The notes under the pieces are model-generated. The model had not been told where the DNA came from, ran no database searches, and worked only from the letters and a program-made list of their open reading frames with translations. A program made the position numbers and the translations under genes. Positions 1 to 10,523 of a DNA stretch of 33,739 nt are shown here, piece by piece (position 1 is the stretch's first letter; each line of letters begins with the position of its first letter). Source of the stretch: an uncultured Pelagibacteraceae bacterium (GTDB taxonomy: Bacteria > Pseudomonadota > Alphaproteobacteria > Pelagibacterales > Pelagibacteraceae); contig CACLJJ010000007.1 of the NCBI GenBank assembly GCA_902607215.1, positions 1-33,739 of the forward strand, in the 5' to 3' direction.

Positions 1-1
1 T

Positions 2-181
2 GGTGAAATATTTACTTCTCCATTAAGAAAAATTAATAGTTTAATCAAAGTTGTGAAAAAAAATAAAGAGATCATATCTTTAAATAAGACTGAAGTAGAT
101 TTGATTAAAAAGTATTTTTTAAATAGTAATAAAAAATTAGACAAAAATTTTAAAAAATTAAAGCAGTATAATTACCTATAA
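2..181 (+). CDS. C-terminal fragment of an unidentified protein, truncated by window start
   Basis: Open frame from position 2 to TAA at 179-181: ...GEIFTSPLRKINSLIKVVKKNKEIISLNKTEVDLIKKYFLNSNKKLDKNFKKLKQYNYL*. No recognisable family. Confidence 0.4.
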   Translation, partial: GEIFTSPLRKINSLIKVVKKNKEIISLNKTEVDLIKKYFLNSNKKLDKNFKKLKQYNYL

Positions 182-285
182 AATGCAAATATTATTCATT
201 TGTTGATTTTTTTAATCAATATTTAATAAATATTTTGCAATATATATTATAGATTGTATTATTCAGTCCGGAATTTTTAAAAAAA

Positions 286-1875
286 ATGGCAAATAAAGAA
301 AGAGTTTATATTTTTGACACAACGATGCGAGATGGCGAGCAATCGCCAGGTGCATCAATGAGCTTGGAAGAAAAAATTCAAATCGCAAGAGTATTTGATG
401 AACTTGGGATTGATATTATTGAAGCTGGTTTTCCAATAGCATCGCCTGGAGATTTTGAAGCAGTAACCGAGGTAAGCAAAGTTCTAAAAAATTCTATTCC
501 CGCTGGTCTTTCTAGACATTCAAAAAAAGATATAGACAGATGTTATGAAGCTTTAAAACATGCACCAAGATTTAGAATTCACACTTTTATCTCAACAAGC
601 CCACTACACATGAAACATAAATTAAATAAGTCTCCAGAAGAAGTTTACGAATCTATCAAAGAGCATGTTACCTATGCAAGAAAATTTACTGATGACGTTG
701 AATGGTCTTGTGAAGATGGAACAAGAACAGATATGGATTATATGTGCAAGACAGTTGAGCTTGCAATTAAATGTGGTGCAAAGACAATAAATATACCTGA
801 TACCGTTGGGTACACGGTACCATCTGAATTTACAAAAATTATTCAAACATTGTTAAATAAAGTACCAAATATTGATAAAGCAATATTATCAACACATTGT
901 CACAATGATTTAGGTTTAGCAGTTGCAAATTCACTAGCCGGAGTTCAGGCGGGTGCAAGACAAATAGAATGTACTATTAATGGTATTGGCGAAAGAGCTG
1001 GTAATGCAGCACTTGAAGAAGTTGTAATGGCAATGAAAACAAGAAATGATCTGATGCCTTACGAGACAGGAATTAACACTACACTTCTTAGCAAAGCTTC
1101 AAAAATAGTTTCTAATGCGACAGGATTTCCTGTTCAGTTTAATAAAGCTATAGTTGGAAAAAATGCTTTTGCTCATGAAGCTGGAATCCACCAAGATGGA
1201 ATGCTTAAAAATAGAAATACTTACGAAATCATGACTCCCGAAAGTGTTGGGGTTAAACAAACTTCATTAGTTATGGGCAAACACTCTGGAAGACATGCTT
1301 TTAAAGATAAATTAACCAGCTTAGGCTATGTTGATGTAACCGATGATGTAATAGAAAATGCTTTTGGTAAGTTTAAGGTTTTAGCAGATAAAAAGAAACA
1401 CGTTTATGATGAAGATATTCTAGCACTTGTAGATGATAGTTTAATCACTGATAATAAAATTAATGCATTAAGTTTAAAATCTTTGAAAGTTTTTGCAGGA
1501 ACTGGAGAACCTCAAAGAGCAGAGATGACTTTAGATGTATATGGAGATGTTAAAAATGCAATAGAAATTGGCGATGGTCCTGTTGATGCTACATTTAAAT
1601 GTATAAAGAAACTTTATCCTCACGATGTAAATTTACAGCTTTATCAAGTTCATGCTGTTACAGAAGGAACTGATGCTCAGGCTACAGTAAGTGTTCGAAT
1701 TGATGAAAATGGCAAAACAACTGTTGGACAAGCGGCAGATACTGATACTTTGGTTGCCTCAGCAAATGCCTATATAAACGCTTTGAACAAAATGATTATA
1801 AAAAGAAACAAAACTGCTCCGGAAAGCTTGGGAAATCAAAAGAATTATGAATCTAAAAAAATGAAAGGAATATAA
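286..1875 (+). CDS. leuA: 2-isopropylmalate synthase
   Basis: N-terminus VYIFDTTMRDGEQSPGASM; LSTHCHNDLGLAVANSLAGVQAGARQIECTINGIGERAGNA; HEAGIHQDGMLKN; C-terminal LeuA allosteric-type domain. Confidence 0.96.
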   Translation: MANKERVYIFDTTMRDGEQSPGASMSLEEKIQIARVFDELGIDIIEAGFPIASPGDFEAVTEVSKVLKNSIPAGLSRHSKKDIDRCYEALKHAPRFRIHTFISTSPLHMKHKLNKSPEEVYESIKEHVTYARKFTDDVEWSCEDGTRTDMDYMCKTVELAIKCGAKTINIPDTVGYTVPSEFTKIIQTLLNKVPNIDKAILSTHCHNDLGLAVANSLAGVQAGARQIECTINGIGERAGNAALEEVVMAMKTRNDLMPYETGINTTLLSKASKIVSNATGFPVQFNKAIVGKNAFAHEAGIHQDGMLKNRNTYEIMTPESVGVKQTSLVMGKHSGRHAFKDKLTSLGYVDVTDDVIENAFGKFKVLADKKKHVYDEDILALVDDSLITDNKINALSLKSLKVFAGTGEPQRAEMTLDVYGDVKNAIEIGDGPVDATFKCIKKLYPHDVNLQLYQVHAVTEGTDAQATVSVRIDENGKTTVGQAADTDTLVASANAYINALNKMIIKRNKTAPESLGNQKNYESKKMKGI

Positions 1876-1877
1876 TT

Positions 1878-2912
1878 ATGGGTGTTATAGATAAATTAAC
1901 TTCGATGTGGAGCCAAGATATGGCAATCGATCTAGGAACTTCAAATACACTAGTTGTATTAAAAGGAAAAGGTGTGGTGCTTAATGAACCTTCGGTAGTA
2001 GCAGTAGTAGATAATAAAGGCAAAAAATCTGTTTTAGCAGTCGGAGATGAAGCTAAAACCATGTTAGGCAGAACTCCTGGAAACATCCAAGCTATTAGAC
2101 CATTAAGAGATGGTGTTATTTCAGATTTTATAGTTACAGAAGAAATGATTAAGCATTTTATTAAAAAAGTGCATAAGAGAAGTTCTTTTGCTAACCCAAG
2201 AATTTTGATTTGTATTCCAACTGGATCAACACCAGTTGAAAGAAAAGCGATACAAGATAGCGCTCTTGCAGCAGGTGCTAGAAGAGTTCAATTAATTGAG
2301 GAACCTATCGCTGCAGCAATTGGCGCTAACCTTCCCATCTCTGAGGCAACTGGCTCTATGGTAATTGATATAGGTGGCGGAACAACTGAGATAGCCGTCA
2401 TGTCATTGGGTGGAGTTGTTTACTCTAATTCTTTGAGAATAGCAGGAGATTCTATGGATCATGCTTTAATAAACTACATGAGAAAAGAATATAATTTGAT
2501 GATCGGTGATAGCTCTGCTGAAAAAATAAAAAAAGAAATTGGAACTGCGATTGCAACAAATAATAATACCTATGCCGTTAAGGGTAGAGACTTAAGATCT
2601 GGAACTCCTAAAGAAGTTAATATTAATGAGGAGGATACTGTAGAAGCATTAAATCCAATTTTAAGAGAAATGATAAACGGAATTAAAGATGCATTAGAGA
2701 ATACTCCACCAGAGTTATCAGCAGATTTGGTTGATATGGGTTTAACATTAACTGGTGGTGGTGCATTACTAAAAAATATTGATAAAAGATTATCTAAAGA
2801 AACAGGATTACCTGTTCATATTGCAGATGATCCTCTAGCTTGTGTGGCAATAGGAACTGGAAAAGCTTTAGATCAGGAAGAAACCTTCAATTCAATGCTT
2901 TCGGAGTACTAA
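1878..2912 (+). CDS. mreB: Rod shape-determining actin-like protein MreB
   Basis: DMAIDLGTSNTLVVLKGKGVVLNEPSVVA, IEEPIAAAIGANLP, MVIDIGGGTTEIAVMSLGG; followed by mreC/mreD/mrdA/rodA. Confidence 0.97.
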   Translation: MGVIDKLTSMWSQDMAIDLGTSNTLVVLKGKGVVLNEPSVVAVVDNKGKKSVLAVGDEAKTMLGRTPGNIQAIRPLRDGVISDFIVTEEMIKHFIKKVHKRSSFANPRILICIPTGSTPVERKAIQDSALAAGARRVQLIEEPIAAAIGANLPISEATGSMVIDIGGGTTEIAVMSLGGVVYSNSLRIAGDSMDHALINYMRKEYNLMIGDSSAEKIKKEIGTAIATNNNTYAVKGRDLRSGTPKEVNINEEDTVEALNPILREMINGIKDALENTPPELSADLVDMGLTLTGGGALLKNIDKRLSKETGLPVHIADDPLACVAIGTGKALDQEETFNSMLSEY

Positions 2913-2921
2913 TTTGAGAAG

Positions 2922-3770
2922 ATGCAAGCTAGTAGAGATGATTTTGTAATTGCAATTCGTTCGGCTTTCTTAAAGAAAGAAAACAAACAAAAATTTTCTC
3001 TTATTGCATTAATTTTATTAGCTTTAATCATATTAGCCTTTGAAAAATTTAATTTTAAAGCTGTTAGTTATTTAAAAATTTCATTAAAAGAAATAGCTTA
3101 TAGATCTAGCTTTATAGTATCTATACCAGAAAACTTAACTAAAAATTTTTATGAAAAAACTAAAAATCATTTTTTTGTTTATAATGAAAATATTCAATTA
3201 AAAAAGGATCTTAAAGATCAATTATCTAAAAACTATAATATAGAATTTATCTTATCAGAAAATGAAAGACTTAAATCGACAATTGATGATTTAGATTATT
3301 TTTCTGACGAAATTCTTGCAAAAGTTTTAATAGATAGACAAAGTCCTTTCCTAAAGTCAGTAATTGTTAACAAAGGCAGTAGAGATAAAGTTTCAATGGG
3401 AATGGCGGTTCTGGACGATGGTTATCTGGTTGGCAAAATAGTTGAAGTTACATACTCGACTTCAAGAGTACTACTCTTGTCCGATTTAAATAGTAAAATT
3501 CCAGTAGATATTATGCCTAGTAATCTTCAATCGATTTTATCTGGAACAGGGAAAGATTACGGAACCATTCAGTATATTAAAGACGAAAATATCATAGAAA
3601 ATGATAGTAGAGTTTTTACTTCTGGGTCTGGAAATATCTTTAAATCTGGAATACCTGTGGGAAAAATTGAAAAAAAACCTGGTAGCGCAGAGTTAAATGT
3701 AAATTTTTTCTCAGATTTTTTACAATTAAGATTTGTAAAACTAATTTCATTTAAAAAGGAAGAAAATTAA
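2922..3770 (+). CDS. mreC: Rod shape-determining protein MreC
   Basis: N-terminal TM, coiled coil, then VIVNKGSRDKVSMGMAVLDDGYLVGKIVEV; position between mreB and mreD. Confidence 0.93.
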   Translation: MQASRDDFVIAIRSAFLKKENKQKFSLIALILLALIILAFEKFNFKAVSYLKISLKEIAYRSSFIVSIPENLTKNFYEKTKNHFFVYNENIQLKKDLKDQLSKNYNIEFILSENERLKSTIDDLDYFSDEILAKVLIDRQSPFLKSVIVNKGSRDKVSMGMAVLDDGYLVGKIVEVTYSTSRVLLLSDLNSKIPVDIMPSNLQSILSGTGKDYGTIQYIKDENIIENDSRVFTSGSGNIFKSGIPVGKIEKKPGSAELNVNFFSDFLQLRFVKLISFKKEEN

Positions 3771-4288
3771 TGAGCGAAATAGGTAGACTTAATTATTTTA
3801 GAATAATTTTAGAAAAGGCTCCCATTATTTTACTAATCGTATCCGTATTAAATGAGTTCGATTTAAATTATTTAAATCTAAAATATTTTTCATTTAATTT
3901 TCCATTTATATTAATTTATTATTGGAGTTTAAAAAGATCAGGTAGCATTGGCTATGGTTTGATTTTTTTGAGCGGCCTATTTAATGATGTCGTAGTGGGC
4001 ATGCCAATTGGCGTCAGTGCATTGGCCTATTTATTAATATGTGGTTTTTCAGCATATTTAAGAAATATTACTTTACGTCCAAGCCTAGTTAAAGATTGGT
4101 TTTTCTTTGGATTTACAATTCTTGTTGTTAATTCGGTTATATATGTAGTTGTGAGTTTGTTTTTTCATATTCAAATTATATATGTAGACATTCTGGTAAA
4201 TATTTTATTTACTTTTTTGCTCTATGTAATTTTTAGCAACTTATTTGACTATTATCAGAGAATAGTTTTTGGAGTTGTAAATGTTTAG
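3770..4288 (+). CDS. mreD: Rod shape-determining protein MreD-like membrane protein
   Basis: Small multi-TM protein, GLFNDVVVGMPIGVSALAYL; 1-nt overlap with mreC (TAATGA), gene order. Confidence 0.85.
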   Translation: MSEIGRLNYFRIILEKAPIILLIVSVLNEFDLNYLNLKYFSFNFPFILIYYWSLKRSGSIGYGLIFLSGLFNDVVVGMPIGVSALAYLLICGFSAYLRNITLRPSLVKDWFFFGFTILVVNSVIYVVVSLFFHIQIIYVDILVNILFTFLLYVIFSNLFDYYQRIVFGVVNV

Positions 4289-6248
4289 TAGTGGGGAATC
4301 TAATGTTAGAAAATACAATACCGTTAATAGAAGAATTTTTATTTTATCTGTTGCAAAAGGAATTGTTTTTGCTGGTATTTTAACAAAACTATTCAGTTTG
4401 CAGATTAGTGAAAACAAAAAATATCTTACCCTTTCAGATAAAAACAGATTAAGAGAATGGCGATTACCACCCGTAAGAGGAGAATTCGAAGACTATTTTG
4501 GCAAAGTTATAGCTGGTAATACAAAAGCATATCAGCTTCATGTTGTTCCTGAGCAAGTTGAAGATTTTAAATATTTGATGGTAAGATTGAAAGCCATTTT
4601 ACCCTTGTCTGATAATAAATTTTCAAAAATAATAAAAAGAAAGAACCAACAAAAACCATGGGAAACTTTAATAATTTCTGAAAATTTAAGTTGGGATCAA
4701 TTTTCTAAAGTTAATTTTTATTTACACGAACTATCTGGAGCAAAACCTGTTTTATCAGTTGCAAGAAGCTATCCATATAAGGAAAATTATACCCATTTAT
4801 TAGGATATGTTGCTCAAGCAAGTAAAGAAGATTTAATTAATAATGAAAATATAAAAAATAAACATGTGCCAGGACTAAGAGTTGGCAAATCAGGATTAGA
4901 AAAAACTTTTGAAAATGACCTTATTGGCACAAATGGTGTGCAAAGATATGAAGTGAATGCTTATGGCAAAAGAATAAATCAAGTAGATTTTAAAGAAGGG
5001 CAAAAAGGCAAAAAGATTAGATTAACTGTAGATACCGAAATTCAAAAATTTTGCAATGAGTTATTAGGTGACAAAGCTGGCTCGATAAGTGTTATGGATA
5101 TTTTTACAGGTGAAATTATTGCAATGCACTCATCACCTTCATTTGATCCTAATTTATTTCTTTATGGTGTAAGTGTTAAAGATTGGAAATCAATTAGAGA
5201 AAATCCTTTAAAACCACTAATAAATAAAACAATATCTGGTTTATATTCACCCGGCTCAACAATTAAACCAATTGTAGCTTTGTCAGCTTTAGAAAATAAT
5301 GTGATTTCTCCAAATTTTAAAGTTCGATGCACTGGAAAAATTGAAATGTATGGACAAACTTATCATTGCTGGAAGGAAAAAGGTCATGGAGTTGTAGATT
5401 TAAGAACTGCAATTAAACGTTCCTGTGATTCTTATTTTTATGAAATGTCAAGAAGACTTGGAGTAGACAGACTTAATGTAACTGCAACTAGATTTGGTTT
5501 AGGTAATAAAGTTCTCAGTAATTATTATTTTGAGGAAAAAAAAGGTTTAGTTCCATCGACTAAATGGAAAAAAGATAATTTAGGCAGAGGATGGGTTTTA
5601 GGTGAAACTTTAATAACTGGCATTGGACAAGGCTATATTCTAACTACCCCATTGCAATTATGCATGATGACAGCCCAGCTTGCAAATGGTGGATTTAAAA
5701 TTTTTCCTAAAATAACAGTAAATAAAAAACAAGATAGTTTTGAAAAAATAAAATATAAAATGCTTGAAAGCCTAAATACTGTTGAGAAAAATGACTCATC
5801 AATTATTAGAACTGCTGAAAAATTTTTTAAGCCAGACGAAAAAAAATATAATAAATTATTTAGAAATCAGGAAAATGTAAAATTTGTATTAGATGCAATG
5901 TTTGCTTCTACAAACGAGTGGGGCGGAACTTCTTACAGTTCTAGAATAGATGATCCAAAATATCAGTTTGCTGGAAAAACTGGTACTGCTCAGGTTAAAA
6001 AAATTACAGAATTACAGAGAGAGTTAGATTTAGATATTGCACAAATACCTTACGAGGAAAGAGATCATGCATGGTATATTGCTTTTGGTCCTTACAAAAA
6101 CCCAAGATATGCCCTTAGTGTTTTTGTTGAGCACGGTGGTTCAGGAAGTTCTGTAGCAGCACCATTAGCAAAGAAATTAATTAAAAAAGTTATTGATCGT
6201 CATGAGGGAAGAGAAAAAATTAGAAAAAATAATTTAATAGAAATTTAA
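4281..6248 (+). CDS. mrdA: Penicillin-binding protein 2 (elongasome transpeptidase)
   Basis: N-terminal TM, YSPGSTIKPIVALSALE (SxxK), SCDSYFYEMSRRLG (SxN-type), FAGKTGTAQVKK (KTG). Overlaps mreD by 8 nt. Confidence 0.95.
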   Translation: MFSSGESNVRKYNTVNRRIFILSVAKGIVFAGILTKLFSLQISENKKYLTLSDKNRLREWRLPPVRGEFEDYFGKVIAGNTKAYQLHVVPEQVEDFKYLMVRLKAILPLSDNKFSKIIKRKNQQKPWETLIISENLSWDQFSKVNFYLHELSGAKPVLSVARSYPYKENYTHLLGYVAQASKEDLINNENIKNKHVPGLRVGKSGLEKTFENDLIGTNGVQRYEVNAYGKRINQVDFKEGQKGKKIRLTVDTEIQKFCNELLGDKAGSISVMDIFTGEIIAMHSSPSFDPNLFLYGVSVKDWKSIRENPLKPLINKTISGLYSPGSTIKPIVALSALENNVISPNFKVRCTGKIEMYGQTYHCWKEKGHGVVDLRTAIKRSCDSYFYEMSRRLGVDRLNVTATRFGLGNKVLSNYYFEEKKGLVPSTKWKKDNLGRGWVLGETLITGIGQGYILTTPLQLCMMTAQLANGGFKIFPKITVNKKQDSFEKIKYKMLESLNTVEKNDSSIIRTAEKFFKPDEKKYNKLFRNQENVKFVLDAMFASTNEWGGTSYSSRIDDPKYQFAGKTGTAQVKKITELQRELDLDIAQIPYEERDHAWYIAFGPYKNPRYALSVFVEHGGSGSSVAAPLAKKLIKKVIDRHEGREKIRKNNLIEI

Positions 6249-7373
6249 ATGTTAAAACAATCACCATATACAGACCAATTTACTTTTTTTCAAAAACTAA
6301 GATCTTTTGACTACATACTTTTGTTATGTATTTTGATTTTAGGTTTTATAAGCAACTTATCCATGTATTCTACTGATGGCGGTGAATTTTTATATCATTC
6401 AAAAAGTCATTTTATAAGATTTGTAGTTTTTTTTACTATGATGATTTTCTTATCGTTTATAAATCTAAGATTTTGGCACTCAACAGCTTACCTTTTTTAT
6501 ACAATAGTTTTAGGCTTTTTAATTTGGGCTTCTCTACATGGTGTTAGCGCGTCTGGATCACAAAGATGGATTAATTTATATTTTATTAACTTACAACCTT
6601 CTGAACTTATGAAAATTGCCATCATAGTTTTTTTTGCAAGATATTTTCATAGAACACAAATTACTAGCATCGGCAGTTTTAAAAACATGATTATTTCAGT
6701 TGTGATTTTAATTATGCCTATTGTTCTGGTATTGAGCCAACCAGATCTTGGTACATCAATATTGATTGGAATGAGCGGTATTGTTGTTTTGTGGTTAGCA
6801 GGTTTAAATATAAAATATTTTGTTTACTCAAGTTTAGCTTTATTAATTTCATTACCATTCATAATTTCTTTTTTAAAACCATATCAAAAAATAAGAGTTT
6901 TAAGTTTTTTTAATCCTGACAGAGATCCTTTGGGCTCTGGCTATCAAATTATACAATCAAAAATTGCCGTAGGGTCTGGAGGATTAATGGGCAAAGGTTT
7001 TTTAAAAGGAACTCAGAGTTATTTAGAATTTTTACCTGAAAAGCATACAGATTTTATATTCACGTTATTTTCAGAGGAACATGGATTTATTGGTTCAGTT
7101 TTTTTATTAATAGTTTATGCAATATTGATTTATAGAATTATTAAAATTGGCTCAATATCAAGAAGTTATTTCGGAAAACTTTTCTGTTATGGATTTGGCT
7201 CAGCTATTTTTATATATGTGACTGTAAATATGAGCATGGTATTAGGTTTACTACCTATAGTTGGCTCTCCACTTCCTATTATGTCTTATGGCGGATCATC
7301 AATGCTTGCAACAATGATTGGACTAAGCATTGTTATGAGTACTAAAATTCATCATAAACAAATTATCAACTAA
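6249..7373 (+). CDS. rodA: SEDS glycosyltransferase RodA
   Basis: Multi-TM, LQPSELMKIAIIVFFARYFH, SQPDLGTSILI, FLPEKHTDFIFTLFSEEHGFIGS, LPIMSYGGSSMLATMIGLSIVMS. Confidence 0.96.
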   Translation: MLKQSPYTDQFTFFQKLRSFDYILLLCILILGFISNLSMYSTDGGEFLYHSKSHFIRFVVFFTMMIFLSFINLRFWHSTAYLFYTIVLGFLIWASLHGVSASGSQRWINLYFINLQPSELMKIAIIVFFARYFHRTQITSIGSFKNMIISVVILIMPIVLVLSQPDLGTSILIGMSGIVVLWLAGLNIKYFVYSSLALLISLPFIISFLKPYQKIRVLSFFNPDRDPLGSGYQIIQSKIAVGSGGLMGKGFLKGTQSYLEFLPEKHTDFIFTLFSEEHGFIGSVFLLIVYAILIYRIIKIGSISRSYFGKLFCYGFGSAIFIYVTVNMSMVLGLLPIVGSPLPIMSYGGSSMLATMIGLSIVMSTKIHHKQIIN

Positions 7374-7438
7374 ATATCGTAATTTGATTATTTTGTCGCG
7401 ATAGCCAAGAATTAAAATTAATTATATGTTGATTTAAA

Positions 7439-8677
7439 ATGAAAAAAATTCGTATTGGAATTATAGGAGCGGGCATCCAAGGAGTTTGTAGTGCTCTCTT
7501 TCTTCAAAAAAAAGGTTACGAAATAACCTTGTTTGATAGAGAAGAGCCCGGTAGCTTCACAGCTTCATATGGAAATGCAGGACATTTTTCACCTTATGCT
7601 TCTATTCCTTTAAATAGACCAGATATTTTATCAGATATTCCTGCTATGCTTTTAAGTTCTACTGGACCATTGGCCTTAAAATGGAATTACGTTCCAAAAA
7701 TGATTCCTTGGTTTTTAAAATTTATAAAAAATTGTAGTAAAAAAAATATGATGCATACCGCTAAATATATGCACCAAATATTGGATTTAGCTTTGCCAGC
7801 ATATGACGAGTTATTTGAGGAAATTGATTTATCTGGACTAGTAGAAAATAAAGGCATTATGTACATTTGGAACGATCAAAATCTCAAAAGTAGAGAATTA
7901 GAAATTAAAATTAGAGATGAAATAGGGGCAGAGCAACAACTGCTTAACAAAAAAGAAATTCATGATTTGGAGCCAAATATTAAAAAAATTTATCATGCTG
8001 GAGTTTTTTATAAAAAAGCTAGACACGCAAAAGATCCAGGAAAAATTTGGTTAAAATTATTTGAAAATTTTGTAAAAAAAGGTGGAAAGTTTTTAAAATT
8101 AAATATTCAAAATTTAAATTTTGATGGCGATAACCCTGTTATAAGATCTGAAACTCAAAGATTTGTTTTTGACAAACTCGTAATTGCTTGTGGTGCTTTT
8201 TCAAAGAAATTAACTGACAAACTTCATGAAAGCATACCTTTGGATACTGAAAGAGGTTATCATATCCATTTTAAAGGTTGTGATCATTTAATTTCAAGAC
8301 CAGTTGTATTTCAGAATAGAGGTTTTGGAATGACACCTATGGAACAAGGATTAAGAGTAGTGGGAACGGTAGAATTTGGTGGATTAGAAAACCAGTTAAC
8401 CAAAAGTAGAATAAAAAATTTAATTAATAGTGCAAAATTTTTGTTAGATGGATTACCAGAACATGAAGATGAATGGCTAGGCTTTAGACCAACACTACCA
8501 GACTATTTGCCAGTTATTGGACCTTCTAAAAATTATAAAAATGTATTTTACTCTTTTGGACATCATCATTTAGGATGGACATTAGGAGCAATATCAGGGA
8601 AGATAATTTCAAAAATGATATCTAATGAAAAAACAAATTTGGCTTTAGATCCATATAGTTCTTTAAGGTTTAGTTAA
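7439..8677 (+). CDS. FAD-dependent oxidoreductase, D-amino-acid dehydrogenase (DadA)-like
   Basis: IGIIGAGIQGVCSALFLQKKGYEITLFDRE Rossmann motif, SYGNAGHFSPYA, terminal GHHHLGWTLGAISGKIISKMI. Confidence 0.85.
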   Translation: MKKIRIGIIGAGIQGVCSALFLQKKGYEITLFDREEPGSFTASYGNAGHFSPYASIPLNRPDILSDIPAMLLSSTGPLALKWNYVPKMIPWFLKFIKNCSKKNMMHTAKYMHQILDLALPAYDELFEEIDLSGLVENKGIMYIWNDQNLKSRELEIKIRDEIGAEQQLLNKKEIHDLEPNIKKIYHAGVFYKKARHAKDPGKIWLKLFENFVKKGGKFLKLNIQNLNFDGDNPVIRSETQRFVFDKLVIACGAFSKKLTDKLHESIPLDTERGYHIHFKGCDHLISRPVVFQNRGFGMTPMEQGLRVVGTVEFGGLENQLTKSRIKNLINSAKFLLDGLPEHEDEWLGFRPTLPDYLPVIGPSKNYKNVFYSFGHHHLGWTLGAISGKIISKMISNEKTNLALDPYSSLRFS

Positions 8678-9577
8678 GTGAATTTTAAAATAAATTTTGC
8701 ATATTTATTTCTATTTTTAGCAGTTCTTTTCTGGGCAGGTAATTTTATTGTTGGAAAATATGCAAGTTATCATCAAATACCTCCTTTTTCATTAAATTTT
8801 TATAGATGGTTTTTTGCCTGGCTAATACTTTTGCCTTTCACATTTGAGGAAATTATATCAAAAAAAAATTATATTTTAGAAAATTATAAGTTTTATATTT
8901 TATTAGGCATTACTAGTGTTACAATATTTAATTCTATTGTTTATTACTCATTGAATTTTACGCAAGTTATTAGTGGAGTTTTAATGATATCAACGATTCC
9001 AGTAATGATTATGTTTATTTCATCAATTTTAAAAATTGAAAAAACAAATATTTTTCAAATTTTTGGAGTTATTTGTTCTTTTGTTGGAGTCATGCTAATT
9101 ATAACTAAGGCAAATTTTGAATTGTTATTAAACTTAGATTTTAACAAAGGAGACTTAACAATGGTCATTGCGATGCTATCATGGGCGACATACTCTGCTT
9201 TGTTAAAAAAAAAAAAGCATAAACTATCACAACTATCATTACTTGAAGTTATTATTACCTTTGGGCTGATTTTTTTAATACCAATTTATATTATAGAATA
9301 TAACCTTGGATTTAAAATTAATCTTAACAAAACTTTTATACTTGTACTAATTTATGTAGTTTTATTTCCAGGTCTTGCATCTTTTATTTGTTGGATTAAA
9401 GGAATATCCTTGATAGGACCAAATAGATCAGGAGTCTTTCTTCATTTAATGCCCATACTAAGTGCATTTATGGCCATAATTATTTTTAAAGAAAAATTTA
9501 TGTTATATCATTTCTTAGGGGCAATTTTTATATTATCTGGAATAATTTTATCTAATAGAAAATCGACAAATGCTTAA
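8678..9577 (+). CDS. EamA/DMT-superfamily permease (GTG start)
   Basis: About 10 TM segments in two halves; WAGNFIVGKYAS ... PPFSLNFYRWFFAW; GLASFICWIKGISLIGPNRSGVFLHLMPILSAFMAIIIFKE. Confidence 0.85.
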   Translation: MNFKINFAYLFLFLAVLFWAGNFIVGKYASYHQIPPFSLNFYRWFFAWLILLPFTFEEIISKKNYILENYKFYILLGITSVTIFNSIVYYSLNFTQVISGVLMISTIPVMIMFISSILKIEKTNIFQIFGVICSFVGVMLIITKANFELLLNLDFNKGDLTMVIAMLSWATYSALLKKKKHKLSQLSLLEVIITFGLIFLIPIYIIEYNLGFKINLNKTFILVLIYVVLFPGLASFICWIKGISLIGPNRSGVFLHLMPILSAFMAIIIFKEKFMLYHFLGAIFILSGIILSNRKSTNA

Positions 9578-10520
9578 AGTAGCTATCTTAGACGATTATC
9601 AAAACATATCTCATCAGTTTGTAGATTTAAAAAAATTATCTGGAAAATATGAAATCAAAGTATTTAGTGAATCTTTTCAAAACGAGGGAGAGGCTATTGA
9701 AAATCTAAAAAATTTTGAAGCTTTGTTAATAATGAGAGAGAGAACAGCAATTACCAAAAATTTAATAAATAATCTCAAAAAATTAAAATTTATAATAACA
9801 AGTGGTATGAGAAATAAAGCGATAGATCTTAATGCTGCAAAAAAAAGAAAAATAATAGTTTCAGGCACTGAAATTAATGCTAACCCAAACTGTGAATTGA
9901 CTTGGGCATTAATTTTAGGTTTAGCAAGAAATATAAAGCTCGAAATAGATAATATGTTTCAAGGATATTGGCAGACAACTATTGGAGCTGAACTAAAAGG
10001 AAAAATTTTAGGTTTAATTGGACTTGGTAAAGTTGGTTCTCAAGTTGCGAAAATTGGAAAAGCTTTTGGTATGCAAGTTATGGCCTGGAGTGAAAATCTA
10101 GATTTAAATAAATGTAAAGAACTTGATGTATTGCCATCTTCAAAACAAGATCTAATTCAAAATTCAGATTTTATTTCTATACATGTTCAAGGAGGAGAAC
10201 GGTATAAAAATTGTTTTACCCTAAAAGAGTTTGATATAATGAAGAAAACTGCTTTTTTAATAAATACATCAAGAGGCTCAATTGTTAATGAAGATGATTT
10301 AATAATTGCACTTTCAACAAATGTTATTGCTGGTGCAGGAATTGATGTTTATGAAAAAGAACCTTTACCATCTGATCATAAACTGAGATTTGTTCCAAAT
10401 GCATTATTACTACCTCATATTGGTTATGTAACAGCGGAAAACTATTCTATATTTTATTCTCAAATGATTGAAAATCTTGAAGCGTGTGTTTTGGGCAAAC
10501 CTAAAAGAATTATCGAATAA
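9570..10520 (+). CDS. D-isomer-specific 2-hydroxyacid dehydrogenase family protein
   Basis: GKILGLIGLGKVGSQVAKIGKAFGMQVMAWS, FLINTSRGSIVNEDDL, GAGIDVYEKEPLP, LLLPHIGYVT. Overlaps the upstream permease by 8 nt. Confidence 0.9.
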   Translation: MLKVAILDDYQNISHQFVDLKKLSGKYEIKVFSESFQNEGEAIENLKNFEALLIMRERTAITKNLINNLKKLKFIITSGMRNKAIDLNAAKKRKIIVSGTEINANPNCELTWALILGLARNIKLEIDNMFQGYWQTTIGAELKGKILGLIGLGKVGSQVAKIGKAFGMQVMAWSENLDLNKCKELDVLPSSKQDLIQNSDFISIHVQGGERYKNCFTLKEFDIMKKTAFLINTSRGSIVNEDDLIIALSTNVIAGAGIDVYEKEPLPSDHKLRFVPNALLLPHIGYVTAENYSIFYSQMIENLEACVLGKPKRIIE

Positions 10521-10523
10521 TAA

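Noticed and set aside
218-234. Palindrome AATATTTA-A-TAAATATT upstream of leuA
   Set aside because: Composed only of A/T in AT-rich DNA; chance occurrence cannot be excluded.
622-846. Minus-strand 74-aa ORF inside leuA
   Set aside because: Antisense to a well-supported CDS; no family features.
1853-2086. Minus-strand 77-aa ORF across leuA/mreB
   Set aside because: Antisense to mreB, low-complexity translation; spurious.
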